In this document: positions 58,601 to 64,000 of the stretch, piece by piece | How the letters are laid out: each line of letters begins with the position of its first letter | Position numbering within the stretch: the stretch's first letter is position 1 | NCBI GenBank assembly: GCA_030998225.1 | Contig: JAPYXD010000308.1 | Coordinates: 630,001-694,000, forward strand | From: Diplolepis rosae | Taxonomy: Eukaryota; Arthropoda; Insecta; Hymenoptera; Diplolepididae | Length of the DNA stretch: 64,000 nucleotides | Direction: 5' to 3' | Notes under the pieces: model-generated | What the model was told of the DNA's origin: nothing | What the model saw: only the letters and a program-made list of their open reading frames with translations | The model's database searches: none | Made by a program: the position numbers and the translations under genes

Positions 58601-59713
58601 TGTGGCTATTGTGCCACTTACGAAAATCTAAGCTATATGTATGTGAGTGACTTCTATCATTTTTATACTTAAAAATCAACTCCAATTCTTCCACAAATGG
58701 TCAATACAGTTGTATTCTTTGTTTTATGTATGTTCAAAATTTAAACAATTTCTTCTAAAATCTATTTGATGCAATATGACATTCCATTTTTTTTCCATTT
58801 CCATTCAAGTCGGGAAATACCTGGCTTTGCCTAGAGCAACACCCAGTTAGAAGTACATGACGCTGGGTGTCAGCTCCCATCTAGAGTCGACCATGGGGGC
58901 ATCCATCCGTCGACGCTTGGTCGGGCTCCACCAAGTATGGGGCGGTCGGTGTCGGAGATACTTCCTTATGGGAGCACCCATCAGGAGAGGCATAATATGA
59001 TACCTGAAAGTACAATGAAAATACAAGTTATTTATTCAGAAAAAATGTATATTTGTAACTTTTTTTGTAACATTGGCCTCATAAAAAGAAAACTTCAAAT
59101 ATGACTAACTCATAGCAAGTGCTTTTAATTTTTAACAAGATGAATTCTTAGTTTCAATCCAAATAATTTTTGTTAAATATTAAAAAATTGATTTATACTG
59201 TCAACATAGATGTATCAAACCTTTTTTTTTGTAAGTGCCGCTATACGTGAATCAAAATTGGGGGGTTAGGTTGCATATCAAACTGGAAAAACAAATTGTT
59301 ATGCTTTGAAAGCTTTCCAAGATTAAACCTAAATCATTTATTACGTTCATTGAGTCCTATAAAATATTTTAAGAAATTGTTCTAACATATTCCTTCAACA
59401 GGTATTTCAAAATATGAATATGACGAATGTAACCGAATATCACCATGGAGTTCGGTCACTGACGGTCACTGGCCGTCATATTTATGTCACTACCTATCCC
59501 TAGTTGTATCTCTAAGAAACATTTTATGCATATTCCTTTTTGCTTTCAGAAAATCAAGGTTCGAATGTAATTCTAAAAAATTATGAACCTACTTTTGATG
59601 GACTGATTAAATCTTGGGTAGATCGATTTCCAACATCTGAAGTTTCTGATAATTTGGTTGAACTGTGGAACCAAAATTCGCGGCATTTTAACTTGCAGCA
59701 GATTAAAATTTAA
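16360..59713 (+). CDS. DPP3: Dipeptidyl peptidase III, four coding exons, giant introns
   Basis: DPP3 is a cytosolic zinc metallopeptidase (family M49) that removes dipeptides from the N-terminus of short peptides. Exons 16360-16635, 35707-36139, 36661-37965 and 59550-59713 join in frame to about 725 codons (human protein 737). The start at 16360 gives [12 protein letters not shown], close to the family N-terminus. The zinc motif HELLGH falls at about residues 444-449, and the second motif EECRAE, which supplies the third ligand, at about 500-505. Other family blocks seen: [41 protein letters not shown] and QARFVLMRV. Every junction has GT-AG and keeps phase (0, 1, 1). No lesion is seen, so the gene should work despite introns of about 19.1 and 21.6 kb full of transposons. 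Confidence 0.95.
16880..16972 (-). repeat. tRNA-derived SINE-like copy
   Basis: On the - strand there is an A-box-like TGTGGTTAAAGCAG, an anticodon arm with GACCGGCAATC, and a B-box-like GGTCTCGAATCC. These are followed by AAAGCGT, a T-rich stretch and ACAGAAAGATTTT. The same head and tail recur at 20140-20230, so this is a dispersed family, not a working tRNA gene. Confidence 0.6.
16973..17329. other. Intronic spacer
   Basis: No recognisable content except a frame on the - strand that continues the decayed mariner piece beside it. Confidence 0.35.
17330..17613 (-). pseudogene. mariner transposase N-terminal fragment
   Basis: On the - strand a start at 17611-17613 (MSSFESNK) begins a mariner-type helix-turn-helix region. 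Several frame changes follow. It aligns base by base with the better preserved fragment at 24541-24775. Both stop at the same point, ATTTATTGTGAAAGAACGG, so they may derive from one deleted element. Confidence 0.65.
17614..18859. other. GC-richer island of unknown origin
   Basis: From about 17700 to 18420 the base composition is clearly less AT-rich than its surroundings, and frames of 65-108 codons are open on both strands. None shows a domain I recognise, so I treat them as chance. The rest to 18859 is ordinary intron sequence. It could be part of an unrecognised retroelement. Confidence 0.4.
18860..19130 (+). pseudogene. mariner transposase C-terminal fragment
   Basis: Translation gives STMAKINK, then [22 protein letters not shown] and HRFSSNEEV, the C-terminal third of a mariner transposase. 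The YSPDLAPSD motif is altered, and stops are present. The DPP3 intron surrounds it. Confidence 0.75.
19270..19460 (+). repeat. Dispersed repeat, copy at 19.3 kb
   Basis: Similar in the same orientation to 34600-34780. Both contain CAAAAGC(C/T)GCCATAT, CTAGTTGAAA, GCCCGGATTCTGTT, AACATGTTGAAAAATA and ACGATCTTC. It may be a mariner-associated flank, since a mariner C-terminal relic precedes each copy. Confidence 0.6.
19948..20072. repeat. 0.1-kb dispersed repeat, copy a
   Basis: Starts GAGTTTGAAATTATCTACG and ends AAATTTCAAACTC, so its ends are inverted repeats. Related copies lie at 20275-20398, 55186-55284, 54901-54975 (- strand) and 24853-24913 (half, - strand). Confidence 0.7.
20140..20230 (+). 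repeat. tRNA-Ala-like SINE head
   Basis: GCCTGTGTAGCTCAGT, then GAGCAGTCGACTGGCAATCG, resembles a tRNA with anticodon loop CTGGCAA (GGC, Ala, if folded normally). The T arm is degenerate. The tail matches the copy at 16880-16972. Confidence 0.55.
20275..20398. repeat. 0.1-kb dispersed repeat, copy b
   Basis: Nearly the same as copy a, including CTAGTGATCCTCCGATAATG and the tail ACTAATTAATTTGAAAT. It lies on the other side of the SINE-like copy. Confidence 0.7.
20512..20686. repeat. 175-bp foldback repeat
   Basis: Left arm TGATCATATTTTACAACA...AGACAAT (20512-20587) and right arm ATTGTCTAATAATAT...TGATCA (20609-20686) are imperfect reverse complements over about 75 bp. The transcript could form a long hairpin. 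Confidence 0.65.
20687..23552. other. Intron sequence with one diverged direct repeat pair
   Basis: No gene. The segment 21190-21420 and the segment 22905-23090 share AGGGCCAGCAATG, GGTGTGTGTA(A)ATGCATTTTT and (A/T)AGCTTGTT(C/T)AATGC, in the same order and orientation, so they are old copies of one repeat. Confidence 0.5.
23553..23620. repeat. Exact 34-bp tandem duplication
   Basis: The unit starting GTATCTTTAAAAATTATC occurs at 23553-23586 and again at 23587-23620 with no difference. Confidence 0.9.
23630..24540 (+). pseudogene. Ty3/gypsy relic: gag, RT/RNase H and integrase finger pieces
   Basis: A less AT-rich block in which gypsy modules appear in order but with large gaps. Gag-like sequence ([16 protein letters not shown], about 23777) runs into [11 protein letters not shown] at the RT connection. 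The RNase H start follows ([14 protein letters not shown], then [12 protein letters not shown] and [10 protein letters not shown]). Last come pieces of the integrase zinc finger: HLGIVKTL and QYYWPGMMR (about 24390-24450), then [10 protein letters not shown]. Most of RT and the integrase core are missing. Its composition differs from the copies at 1-770 and 52 kb, so it is another lineage. A mariner fragment abuts it at 24541. Confidence 0.75.
24541..24775 (-). pseudogene. mariner transposase N-terminal fragment
   Basis: On the - strand the frame reads [19 protein letters not shown], then [23 protein letters not shown] and ends soon after [10 protein letters not shown]: the DNA-binding part of a mariner transposase. 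The catalytic part is absent. It shares its left breakpoint with the fragment at 17330-17613. Confidence 0.8.
24776..27863. other. Intron sequence with GC-rich hairpin modules; no gene
   Basis: A half copy of the 0.1-kb repeat (- strand, 24853-24913) opens the stretch. At 25642-25703 and 25880-25940 a module recurs: GCGAAGCGCG, then GATGAGAATGTG, then a short hairpin (CCTTAAG arms in the first, CCCGCGAAGCGGG in the second). An inverted ACATTCTCATCAT lies near 25151. A CA-rich microsatellite is at about 26382-26402 and ACCCGCGGCTTCGC at about 26585. Open frames are short and unrecognised. Confidence 0.5.
27864..28005. repeat. Left arm of outer inverted repeat around copy 2
   Basis: CCCGAGCGACTTTGACTT, CAAACAAGTGAA, AAACTGTCCTAACTGAAAAT and TTTTGTTGTAACT recur reverse-complemented at 33006-33132. 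The arms surround the TTAA element at 28536-32732. Without that element they would be about 0.9 kb apart, so this looks like an older element into which copy 2 inserted. Confidence 0.75.
29109..29198 (+). other. Intron 1 of transposase-exonuclease copy 2
   Basis: Donor CTCG|GTATGT and acceptor AAAATGTAG|GTGC, phase 1. Splicing gives ...[14 protein letters not shown], which lines up with ...NTKAAI-CLDAGMGY of copy 1. Confidence 0.8.
29406..29722 (+). other. Intron 2 of transposase-exonuclease copy 2
   Basis: Donor TT|GTAAGA and acceptor TTTTCCTTTAG, phase 2. Same place and phase as intron 2 of copy 1. Confidence 0.75.
33006..33132. repeat. Right arm of outer inverted repeat around copy 2
   Basis: Reverse complement of the arm at 27864-28005 with scattered differences and small gaps. 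Confidence 0.75.
33133..33927. other. Intron spacer, no gene seen
   Basis: Ordinary AT-rich intron sequence; short frames only. Confidence 0.4.
33928..34290 (+). pseudogene. mariner transposase N-terminal fragment
   Basis: The frame carries [55 protein letters not shown] and [14 protein letters not shown]: the complete two-HTH DNA-binding part of a cecropia/mauritiana-type mariner transposase. It stops before the catalytic domain. An oppositely oriented mariner C-terminal piece follows within 30 bp. Confidence 0.85.
34310..34560 (-). pseudogene. mariner transposase C-terminal fragment
   Basis: On the - strand, [10 protein letters not shown] (second catalytic Asp), [20 protein letters not shown] (third Asp) and FFLFPNLKK are read, then a stop and [16 protein letters not shown]. 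The head-to-head arrangement with the preceding N-terminal piece needs an inversion or two separate insertions. Confidence 0.8.
34600..34780 (+). repeat. Dispersed repeat, copy at 34.6 kb
   Basis: Partner of 19270-19460, same orientation. Confidence 0.6.
34781..35706. other. End of DPP3 intron 1, no gene seen
   Basis: AT-rich, with a less AT-rich patch at about 34960-35160. No domain recognised. It ends in the splice acceptor of DPP3 exon 2. Confidence 0.4.
35707..36139 (+). CDS. DPP3: DPP3 coding exon 2
   Basis: The acceptor is ATGTTTCAG at 35698-35706. The exon begins AFLVYANGF, directly continuing exon 1 as in other DPP3 proteins, and includes [10 protein letters not shown] and [13 protein letters not shown]. 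The donor GTAACT at 36140 follows AAAG (phase 1). Confidence 0.95.
36661..37965 (+). CDS. DPP3: DPP3 coding exon 3 with the catalytic centre
   Basis: The acceptor is TTTACTTTTACAG ending 36660. The exon encodes most of the catalytic domain, including HELLGHGSG from 37281 and EECRAE from 37449. It ends NTIVD plus one base before donor GTGAGT at 37966 (phase 1). The frame open on both sides of the exon is not coding. Confidence 0.96.
38253..38853. mobile_element. 601-bp piggyBac-like MITE
   Basis: TTAA at 38249-38252 and 38854-38857. Ends are CCCTTTAAGGGC and its near reverse complement GCCCTTAAAGGG. TTAA duplication with CCC-starting ends fits a non-autonomous piggyBac element. No coding capacity is seen. 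Confidence 0.65.
38858..40733. other. DPP3 intron 3 sequence, no gene recognised
   Basis: A frame of 115 codons at 40400-40747 lies in a less AT-rich patch but shows no domain I know. The rest is ordinary. Confidence 0.4.
40864..41765 (+). mobile_element. Internally deleted mariner (902 bp)
   Basis: Ends CTACTGTTGGCAAAAACTAA (left) and, reverse-complemented, CTACTGTGGGCAAAAACTAA (right), flanked by TA (40862-40863 and 41766-41767). About 0.4 kb of the transposase gene is missing. Confidence 0.85.
41059..41689 (+). pseudogene. mariner transposase with internal deletion
   Basis: From ATG 41059: [20 protein letters not shown], then [17 protein letters not shown] and [14 protein letters not shown], up to a stop near 41316. 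After the deletion it resumes with [18 protein letters not shown] (second catalytic Asp) and [15 protein letters not shown] (third), ending WHKCQ. The first catalytic Asp region is gone, so the protein is inactive. This is a different mariner lineage from the one at 1791. Confidence 0.88.
41997..42600. other. Intron spacer, no gene seen
   Basis: Contains a patch rich in GACCGACGGTGAC-like words near 42210-42290, echoed by GGTCACTGACGGTCACTGG-like words near 59445. Otherwise featureless. Confidence 0.4.
42601..42816 (-). pseudogene. Ty3/gypsy relic, C-terminal part beyond the nested insertions
   Basis: Continues on the - strand the gypsy relic of 51631-52557, from which it is separated by the mariner and hAT insertions. 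Translation gives a charged tail ([18 protein letters not shown], then [18 protein letters not shown]) and a stop near 42672. The function of this tail is not recognised. Confidence 0.5.
42920..43162 (-). pseudogene. mariner transposase, C-terminal half
   Basis: Resumes [14 protein letters not shown], then [17 protein letters not shown] (third catalytic Asp) and [10 protein letters not shown] with a stop at 42920. It joins cleanly to the N-terminal half at the 8-bp hAT duplication. Confidence 0.88.
43163..44940. repeat. Left inverted-repeat arm of hAT
   Basis: Reverse complement of 48110-51046 apart from the two missing segments and a few single-base changes. Frames in it (for example 62 codons at 43945-44133) recur unchanged in the other arm, and the longer frame at 43107-43505 also lies mostly here; none looks like a gene. 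Confidence 0.9.
44455..44660. repeat. Cluster of CAGT/ACTG words in hAT arm
   Basis: About 15 copies of ATCAGTGAAA-like and TTTGACTGATT-like words in both orientations within about 205 bp. The mirror cluster is at 48590-48795. The words echo the CAGTG terminus, so they may be transposase binding sites. Confidence 0.65.
45416..47636 (-). pseudogene. hAT transposase, one frameshift from intact
   Basis: Start at Met 47636 (MSNPVDPN). The first part has [16 protein letters not shown] and a zinc finger [13 protein letters not shown]...KHEASLSH (CxxC then H-x5-H) with a one-base frameshift inside it near 47390. After that the frame is open to 45416. Seen: YEDETTD and [10 protein letters not shown] (catalytic Asp candidates), THWLVRYRC, and the C-terminal dimerisation region [15 protein letters not shown] with the catalytic Glu candidate. 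The total of about 740 residues is normal for long BED-type hATs. It would cut and paste this element with 8-bp duplications. If the frameshift is a sequencing error, the enzyme could be active. Confidence 0.85.
48110..51046. repeat. Right inverted-repeat arm of hAT
   Basis: Contains all of the left arm inverted, plus segments at about 48144-48357 and 48837-49801. Each extra segment is bordered by a short direct repeat (AGT; GAA), as expected if the left arm lost it by microhomology deletion. Confidence 0.9.
51055..51456 (-). pseudogene. mariner transposase, N-terminal half
   Basis: [20 protein letters not shown], then [29 protein letters not shown] jumping directly to [19 protein letters not shown] (about 130 residues missing), and [14 protein letters not shown], where the hAT interrupts. 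Codons after 51054 in the same frame belong to the hAT end. Confidence 0.88.
51631..52557 (-). pseudogene. Ty3/gypsy relic: reverse transcriptase
   Basis: On the - strand: [20 protein letters not shown], then [13 protein letters not shown] (catalytic YLDD), [20 protein letters not shown] and, in RT-connection style, [11 protein letters not shown] and PILACPDF. Stops and frameshifts follow, then a short Ile/Lys-rich stretch to the mariner insertion. RNase H and integrase are mostly deleted. RT upstream of 52557 is missing where other sequence begins. Confidence 0.8.
52558..52888. other. Short unassigned stretch
   Basis: A + frame of 88 codons at 52503-52769 shows nothing recognisable. It may be part of an unrecognised insertion in the gypsy relic. 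Confidence 0.35.
52891..53787. mobile_element. 897-bp TA-flanked MITE
   Basis: Ends CACTGAGAGAAA (left) and its reverse complement (right), both followed inward by TATTAGT. TA is at 52889-52890 and 53788-53789. A T homopolymer of about 20 lies near 52924-52943. It is non-coding and probably moved by a Tc1/mariner-type enzyme. Confidence 0.65.
54901..54975 (-). repeat. 0.1-kb dispersed repeat, partial copy d
   Basis: On the - strand it shows AATGTCGGCAGTGGCAAAAA-like sequence, matching the second half of copies a-c with several changes. Confidence 0.55.
55186..55284 (+). repeat. 0.1-kb dispersed repeat, copy c (truncated start)
   Basis: GTCGACAACGTATCCTATCT through CTAGTGATCCTCCGATAATG to ACTAATTAATTTGAAATCAT, almost identical to copies a and b. 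Confidence 0.75.
55421..55774. mobile_element. 354-bp foldback TTAA MITE
   Basis: TTAA at 55417-55420 and 55775-55778. The whole element is an imperfect palindrome: arms start GGGCATGTGATAC and GGGCATATGATAC and meet around GTAGATAGACTACTTTT / AAAAGTAGTCTATCTAC. A relative at 40738-41992 is split by a mariner. Confidence 0.8.
56600..56960 (-). pseudogene. Ty3/gypsy gag zinc-knuckle relic
   Basis: On the - strand: [20 protein letters not shown], a CCHC knuckle whose last Cys is Gly, in a basic context. It could belong to the same gypsy copy as the RT at 52 kb, now split by other elements. The frame has stops on both sides. Confidence 0.6.
56961..57294. other. Intron spacer, no gene seen
   Basis: AT-rich; nothing recognised. 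Confidence 0.35.
57295..58340. mobile_element. About 1-kb MITE with TACAYGGAGAAAAATAG ends
   Basis: The left end ACATGGAGAAAAATAGTTAA and the right end, reverse-complemented, ACACGGAGAAAAATAGTTGA continue with similar ATTTTACTCAACT. TA-containing flanks suggest a TA duplication, but the exact border is ambiguous by a base. It contains a CATA microsatellite and no gene. Confidence 0.6.
58341..59549. other. End of DPP3 intron 3
   Basis: A less AT-rich patch at about 58800-59000 (starting near CGGGAAATACCTGGC) looks like a fragment of a repeat I cannot name. It ends in the acceptor of the last DPP3 exon. Confidence 0.4.
59550..59713 (+). CDS. DPP3: DPP3 terminal coding exon
   Basis: The acceptor TTTTTGCTTTCAG ends at 59549. 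Translation in the required phase gives [20 protein letters not shown], then SWVDRFP and a stop at 59711-59713. Position and sequence match the end of DPP3 proteins (LIRSF..RFP region). The exon lies 21.6 kb from exon 3, which is why it is easy to miss. Confidence 0.9.
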
Positions 59714-59870
59714 TAAAAGGATACTTTATGAAAGACTTGAATGATGTAACTAAGCGGTTATTTACCCATTTTTATACATGGAAACTAGTAATTTAATACA
59801 ATTTTGTATTACTTGTTCAAATATATTTTAATGTCAGTTGCATTTACCTAAAAACTGAATAAAAAACAAC
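59714..59870 (+). promoter_or_regulatory. DPP3 3' UTR with polyadenylation signal
   Basis: AATAAA occurs at 59712-59717 (overlapping the stop) and at 59858-59863 (CTGAATAAAAAAC). The latter, about 145 nt after the stop, is the better candidate. Confidence 0.5.
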
Positions 59871-60179
59871 AGTTAATTACTCAAGAGAAATACAAAGCTT
59901 TTTATATTTCTGTGGTACATAATAATACAACAATGGCTACTGATGTCTTCTATTTATGTCACAAATGGTATATCAAAAAATAATTTACTCGAAAAATCTC
60001 CATTTCACAAGCAGAAGTGGGTGTTTAATTGGTTAATTAACATTGGTTGGGTTTCGCCTATTTCGCTCTAAATATAAGACTAAGTTTTAGAATATATTAG
60101 GCCTGTATTTCCGAAAAACTGCATTTTTTACTTTATTCATCTAAAACCCTTAGTAATAGAACATCTTATCCTTTATTTA

Positions 60180-60457
60180 TTACGTAACTAAATGTTTGTC
60201 GTGTAGTTCTTGAAGTACAATCTTCAAATCCATAACTTGTTTCGCAAGACGAGAATTTTTGTGCTGGAGCGTACGGATTTTTTTTTTAAATTGTCCCTCC
60301 CTATATTGCATTGCCTCTCTAATTCTCAACACTTCTGGACTATTGAATAGACGTACAGGAGAAATACTAGTTGAACGATCGACTCGATCAACTCGAGTTT
60401 TTGGTAGTATCGGTTTAAGGCTTTGAATTATATAACGTACGTGAGAAGCTGGTGGTT
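60180..60457 (-). CDS. Terminal exon with coiled coil, THAP-transposase type
   Basis: On the - strand, an acceptor TTTTATCTTTTACAG (60472-60458) precedes an open stretch of about 92 codons ending in TAA (60182-60180). The translation has SLKPILPKTRVDRVDRSTSI, then SPVRLFNSPEVLRIREA and a basic heptad region KIRTLQHKNSRLAKQVMDLK with IVLQELHDKHLVT at the end. This resembles the linker plus coiled coil that follows THAP domains. No lesion is seen. It lies tail-to-tail with DPP3, about 0.3 kb after the poly(A) signal. Upstream exons were not found, so it may be the 3' end of a host gene or a transposon relic. Confidence 0.6.
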
Positions 60458-61939
60458 CTGTAAAAGATAAAACATTTATATTTCAAACTTTATTCAAAGG
60501 AAAAACTTATAATATCAATTAGAAAAAATCAAGAGAAAGATTGTTTTATTATTTTTCAAGAAGGATGTTAATGTGACTAAGCACCAAGGCCACAAATTCA
60601 ATTTTGACGAAGTTAAAATAACTGCCAGGTTCTACAATTATAAAAACTTATACTTGAAATGACTCTTATAAAATAAAACAAAAGAACTGAAACGAAAAAT
60701 TTCTATTTTTTTACCTTTTTTTTTTAATTCTGATTTTATACACTTCATGATATTTCTTTACATCGTAACAGTACAATCATGTTGCGTACATCCTTTCATA
60801 TATTTTCCTTACATTAAAATTCCATAGAAAAACCTTACTTTTTACTGTCATCCCACAATATCTGTTTCAAGCCATAATAAAATAAAATTTCAAAGGTATC
60901 TTCAAGTTGCTTTCAAGATGCCATGAATGATCGTTTAACCACTTGAAAAGAATATATCTGTTTGGGTTTTTAAAATCACGTAATTTTTTATGAAAAAAAT
61001 ACTGCGAAAAATCTAGACTTTTCAAAATTTGTCGTTTTTGTGATGATTTTCCGAATTTTGGACAATCTTTAATACTACCTGTTGCCTTAAATCATCCTAT
61101 TAGATCACGTTCCATCAGATAACACGAGTGATGGATAACAAGAAAATTTGAGCACCTTCTGAAATAATATATTTTCTATCAATAGCTGTGCTGAAAACTG
61201 ATCCTGTCTTTGCCAGCTGAAAAAAGACGCTTTTCCAAAGCAAACAACAGGATAACATTTCTGCAAAAAAAATTCCATATGTGACCTTATCTTTTTAACT
61301 CAATATTTCTGAATTTTCTTTACCCTTCTCAAGTTAAAAGAATCATGGTTTTGGTAAACGACATTAGATAGAAAGTGTATTGTTATTACATCAAGGTCAA
61401 GAGCTAACCACTATAGCTCAGCCGACAGCCTGACTAAAACGAATCTTAGGAACCGCGAGTGTGCATTTTACAGGTTACCGATCGAGAACATTAGCCACGT
61501 TGTATAAACGTGTCCAAGGTACTCAATTCCCGAAAAACATTAACGAAATCACTCATTTAGTCAAGTCCGTCGGTTAGTCTTGTCAACCAATCAGTCCCAG
61601 AGATGCCATCCAGCAACGAACAGTTGGCGCACATACGAAGGCGCGGAGTATCGGTGAGCTCGAAAGAGCGCGCAATACGTAGGTTAGGCATTGTTTTTTT
61701 AACTTCAAAGATTTTTTAAATTAAAAATAATTATCACAATCCTGCAAATTAATCCAACTTGTCAAGCCTGGAGCTATTTAATTTTAAAATAATCATTCCA
61801 AAGTTACGAATTAATCTAACTTTCTATTGCATTGCAGGAAAAAAGCACGTCCACTTTTGAGTCTTATTCCCGATTGATTGACGCCACTAATTTTCATTTT
61901 CGCGGTTTTATTTGTTTTTCGAGCTTAGCCTTTTTTAAC
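60458..61939. other. No gene recognised
   Basis: If the coiled-coil exon belongs to a gene, its earlier exons should lie here or beyond, but none is visible. A possible degenerate tRNA-like sequence is near 61415-61465, and 61580-61700 is less AT-rich. Confidence 0.35.
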
Positions 61940-62690
61940 ATGGCCCAACAATAGCAAGCTGCAAATTTTATTCACAATAAAGAAGATGAGGTCTTAAGGC
62001 AAGCAAGTGACGAGGATATTAGATCCTACATTGTGAAAGATCGGGAAAATAATGGCAGATTTGTTTGTACTGTGTGCGGGCTTTCTGGCAAAATTACGGA
62101 TAAAACATAAATCAAAAGGCATTTCGGCACGCCTAAGCACATGAGTTATAAAAATGGGACTCGGAACAGGGTGACCATTTTCATCGACGAAAATAATTCC
62201 CGGTCATTTCCTGGTAATCGCAAATTTTTTCTTGTTCATTAAAAAAATAGTTTTCAATGAATAACAGTAAATTCAATAAGTTTTAAAACAAATTAAAATC
62301 GCTTTTTATTAAAAATTTTAAAAAATTCCCGGTTTGTCCAGGTCACAGAAAATTCCTGATCATTTTCCCGGTCCAGCGGCCACCTTGGAGAATAAACTTT
62401 ACACAAGGTAACAAAGTTTTGAAAATTTTCAAAACAGTCGGCCAAGATCGTGCGTTTCTCCAAGGTATGCGCATGCCGCGTACAAAAATTGATAACATCA
62501 TGAAAAATGTCTTAAGCCCTTATGAGAAAGAAAGGCACGTAAAAAGTTTACAAAACTCTAAATTTTCTTTACACGTCGATGAACTTACCGAGCCTGCGCA
62601 TAAGAAAAAGTGGATGACTTTCCAGAATCGGTATCTTGACGAAGAAACCACGAATTAAATTTCAAATCCCGTTTGGCAACATTCTTGCTT
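61940..62690 (+). pseudogene. hAT-like transposase relic with zinc finger
   Basis: From ATG 61940 the frame reads, past a stop, EDEVLRQASDEDIRSYIV and RFVCTVCGLSGKITDK, stop, IKRHFGTPKHMS: a CxxC...H-x5-H finger. After an insertion (about 62167-62390) it resumes FLQGMRMPRTKIDNIMKNVL, then SLHVDELTEPAHKKKWMTF, resembling the start of a hAT catalytic domain (the Asp-Glu-Leu-Thr segment fits the first acidic motif). It ends after about 80 codons. It is unlike the hAT at 45 kb in sequence. Confidence 0.6.
62167..62390. mobile_element. Short MITE inside the hAT-like relic
   Basis: Starts CAGGGTGACCATTTTC and ends GCGGCCACCTTG, imperfect inverted repeats. TTCCCGGTCATTTCC and GATCATTTTCCCGG occur inside. 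It splits the reading frame of the relic. A clear target duplication was not found. Confidence 0.5.
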
Positions 62691-64000
62691 TATCAGCAAA
62701 CAATGCAGTCGTCATGGTTGGCAATAAAAATTAATTTTTGCCCAAAGCGTGAGACTGAATTCAATTTTTTTTGTTGAATCTTTGCAGGATCCTAGTCACA
62801 AATTACAGGGAGTACAACCGGTCCTCAATTTCCTTTAATTTGAAAGAGGTCCTCTATTTGGAAAAATTTTCCTCTATTTCTTCTATTATCAGTCGCAAAC
62901 GTAAGTTGAAAAAATAAATTTTTAATTTACATGCCAAAACCAAAAATTAAACATCAAAATCGTATCAGGATAAAGAAAATTCATAATTTTTCGTATTTGA
63001 ATATTTGCACGCTCTATCGCACACCTGTGGGAGGTTTCAATTATCGTATCTCGGTTGCTCGTTTGATTGAATTGATACTGGACATAACCTCTCTTTTTCA
63101 CATATTTAAAAAATGCTATACATGATACTGAACCTGTGTAAGTTGGTTTGAATTTGGTTGTGATGAGGAATGCCAAAGAGCTGATACTGAGAACTTAATG
63201 TTTTTTACCTCCCTCTTAAACGACAAATTGTAATCTCGCCAAAAAATTTGTGTCTTTTAACACATACATTAAAATACACACATACACAAATTTCCTAAGA
63301 AAATTCTAAATCTGTCTAAAACAAACTATTATAACTCCTATTACGCTTTATGGCCTCCTTTTGTCGTAGTACTCCAGTCATCTTGAGCACATCCATCCAT
63401 TTTTTTTCTTTTCCTTAAAATCTCAACTCTAAATACAATAGGAAAAAGCATACCATCCACTTTAATCCCACACTTTCGGTTTCAAGTCAAAGCCAAACTT
63501 TAGTTGTATAGATAACTTCATAGTGACCAGTGTGTTATGTCAAAATATGTGGGTGTATATTTGGACACTGCCATTCTTATGAGCAATTTATTTATAATTT
63601 ACGTTTATATTACAATTTAATTCGCTACATTTCAATTTTTTATTCTAAATGATTTTTTCACGCTTTTTTTTATCAGAAGTTGTTATTATTTAAAAAAACA
63701 TTTGAACACTACACTGTTGGAAATGTTCAGAAATTTAAAAAAAAATATCTATTATTATATTTAATTTCTATTTATGTATACTATGCGGTAATGTAAAATT
63801 AGACGTTATTTATGATGTTTTTGAGTAAAGGTACCTTGAAATTGGGAAAAATTTACTGAATTTTCATAAAATGTATTTTAAAACTACCAAACTGTAACAG
63901 AATTTGTATAAAATGTATCATAAAATTACGAAATTTTGGCATCCCTTTTTTACCAAAAAACATACCAACAAAAAAAATGATATCAGATTTTAAATCAAAT
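62691..64000. other. No gene recognised to window end
   Basis: AT-rich sequence; two short frames opposite each other at 62922-63176 show no domain. Confidence 0.4.

Noticed and set aside
61415..61465. Possible tRNA or SINE head (TATAGCTCAGCCGACAG)
   Set aside because: Anticodon loop is too long and the B box is poor; no second copy seen.

Overview
This window is eukaryotic, AT-rich and packed with transposable elements, and it is most likely from an insect (the order cannot be fixed from the sequence). The reasons are spliced exons with GT-AG borders, several mariner lineages, an I-group-like LINE with an RNase H domain, Ty3/gypsy relics, hAT and THAP/P-type transposase relics, many MITEs, and one conserved host gene.

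The host gene is dipeptidyl peptidase III (DPP3) on the + strand. I reconstruct four coding exons (16360-16635, 35707-36139, 36661-37965, 59550-59713) that join in frame to about 725 codons and carry the zinc-protease motifs HELLGH and EECRAE. Introns 1 and 3 are about 19 kb and 21.6 kb and are filled with nested mobile elements. Intron 2 is only about 0.5 kb.

Upstream of DPP3 (1-16.3 kb) lie a gypsy integrase relic, a structurally complete mariner (1615-2900) with an open transposase frame, a decayed LINE on the - strand (about 4.0-9.8 kb), and a TTAA-flanked transposon (9832-13850). That transposon encodes a Mutator-like transposase domain joined to a DEDDh 3'-5' exonuclease domain. Intron 1 holds mariner fragments, gypsy fragments, tRNA-derived SINE-like copies, a 952-bp TTAA-flanked MITE and a second, divergent copy of the transposase-exonuclease element (28536-32732). 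The two autonomous copies share domain order, TTAA flanks, GG-starting terminal inverted repeats and two introns at the same positions and phases. This is the most interesting system in the window.

Intron 3 holds a nested stack. A gypsy relic (- strand) is interrupted by an internally deleted mariner (TA duplication), which is interrupted by a 7.9-kb hAT element (perfect 8-bp duplication). The hAT has kilobase-long, nearly identical inverted repeats around an almost intact transposase. A second stack is a mariner inside a foldback TTAA MITE (40738-41992). A THAP/P-type transposase relic, another foldback MITE, a gag zinc-knuckle relic and two TA-flanked MITEs complete this intron. Downstream of DPP3 there is a convergent coiled-coil exon of THAP-transposase type and a hAT-like relic on the + strand.

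All assignments come from reading the sequence and from remembered family motifs; no database search was possible.
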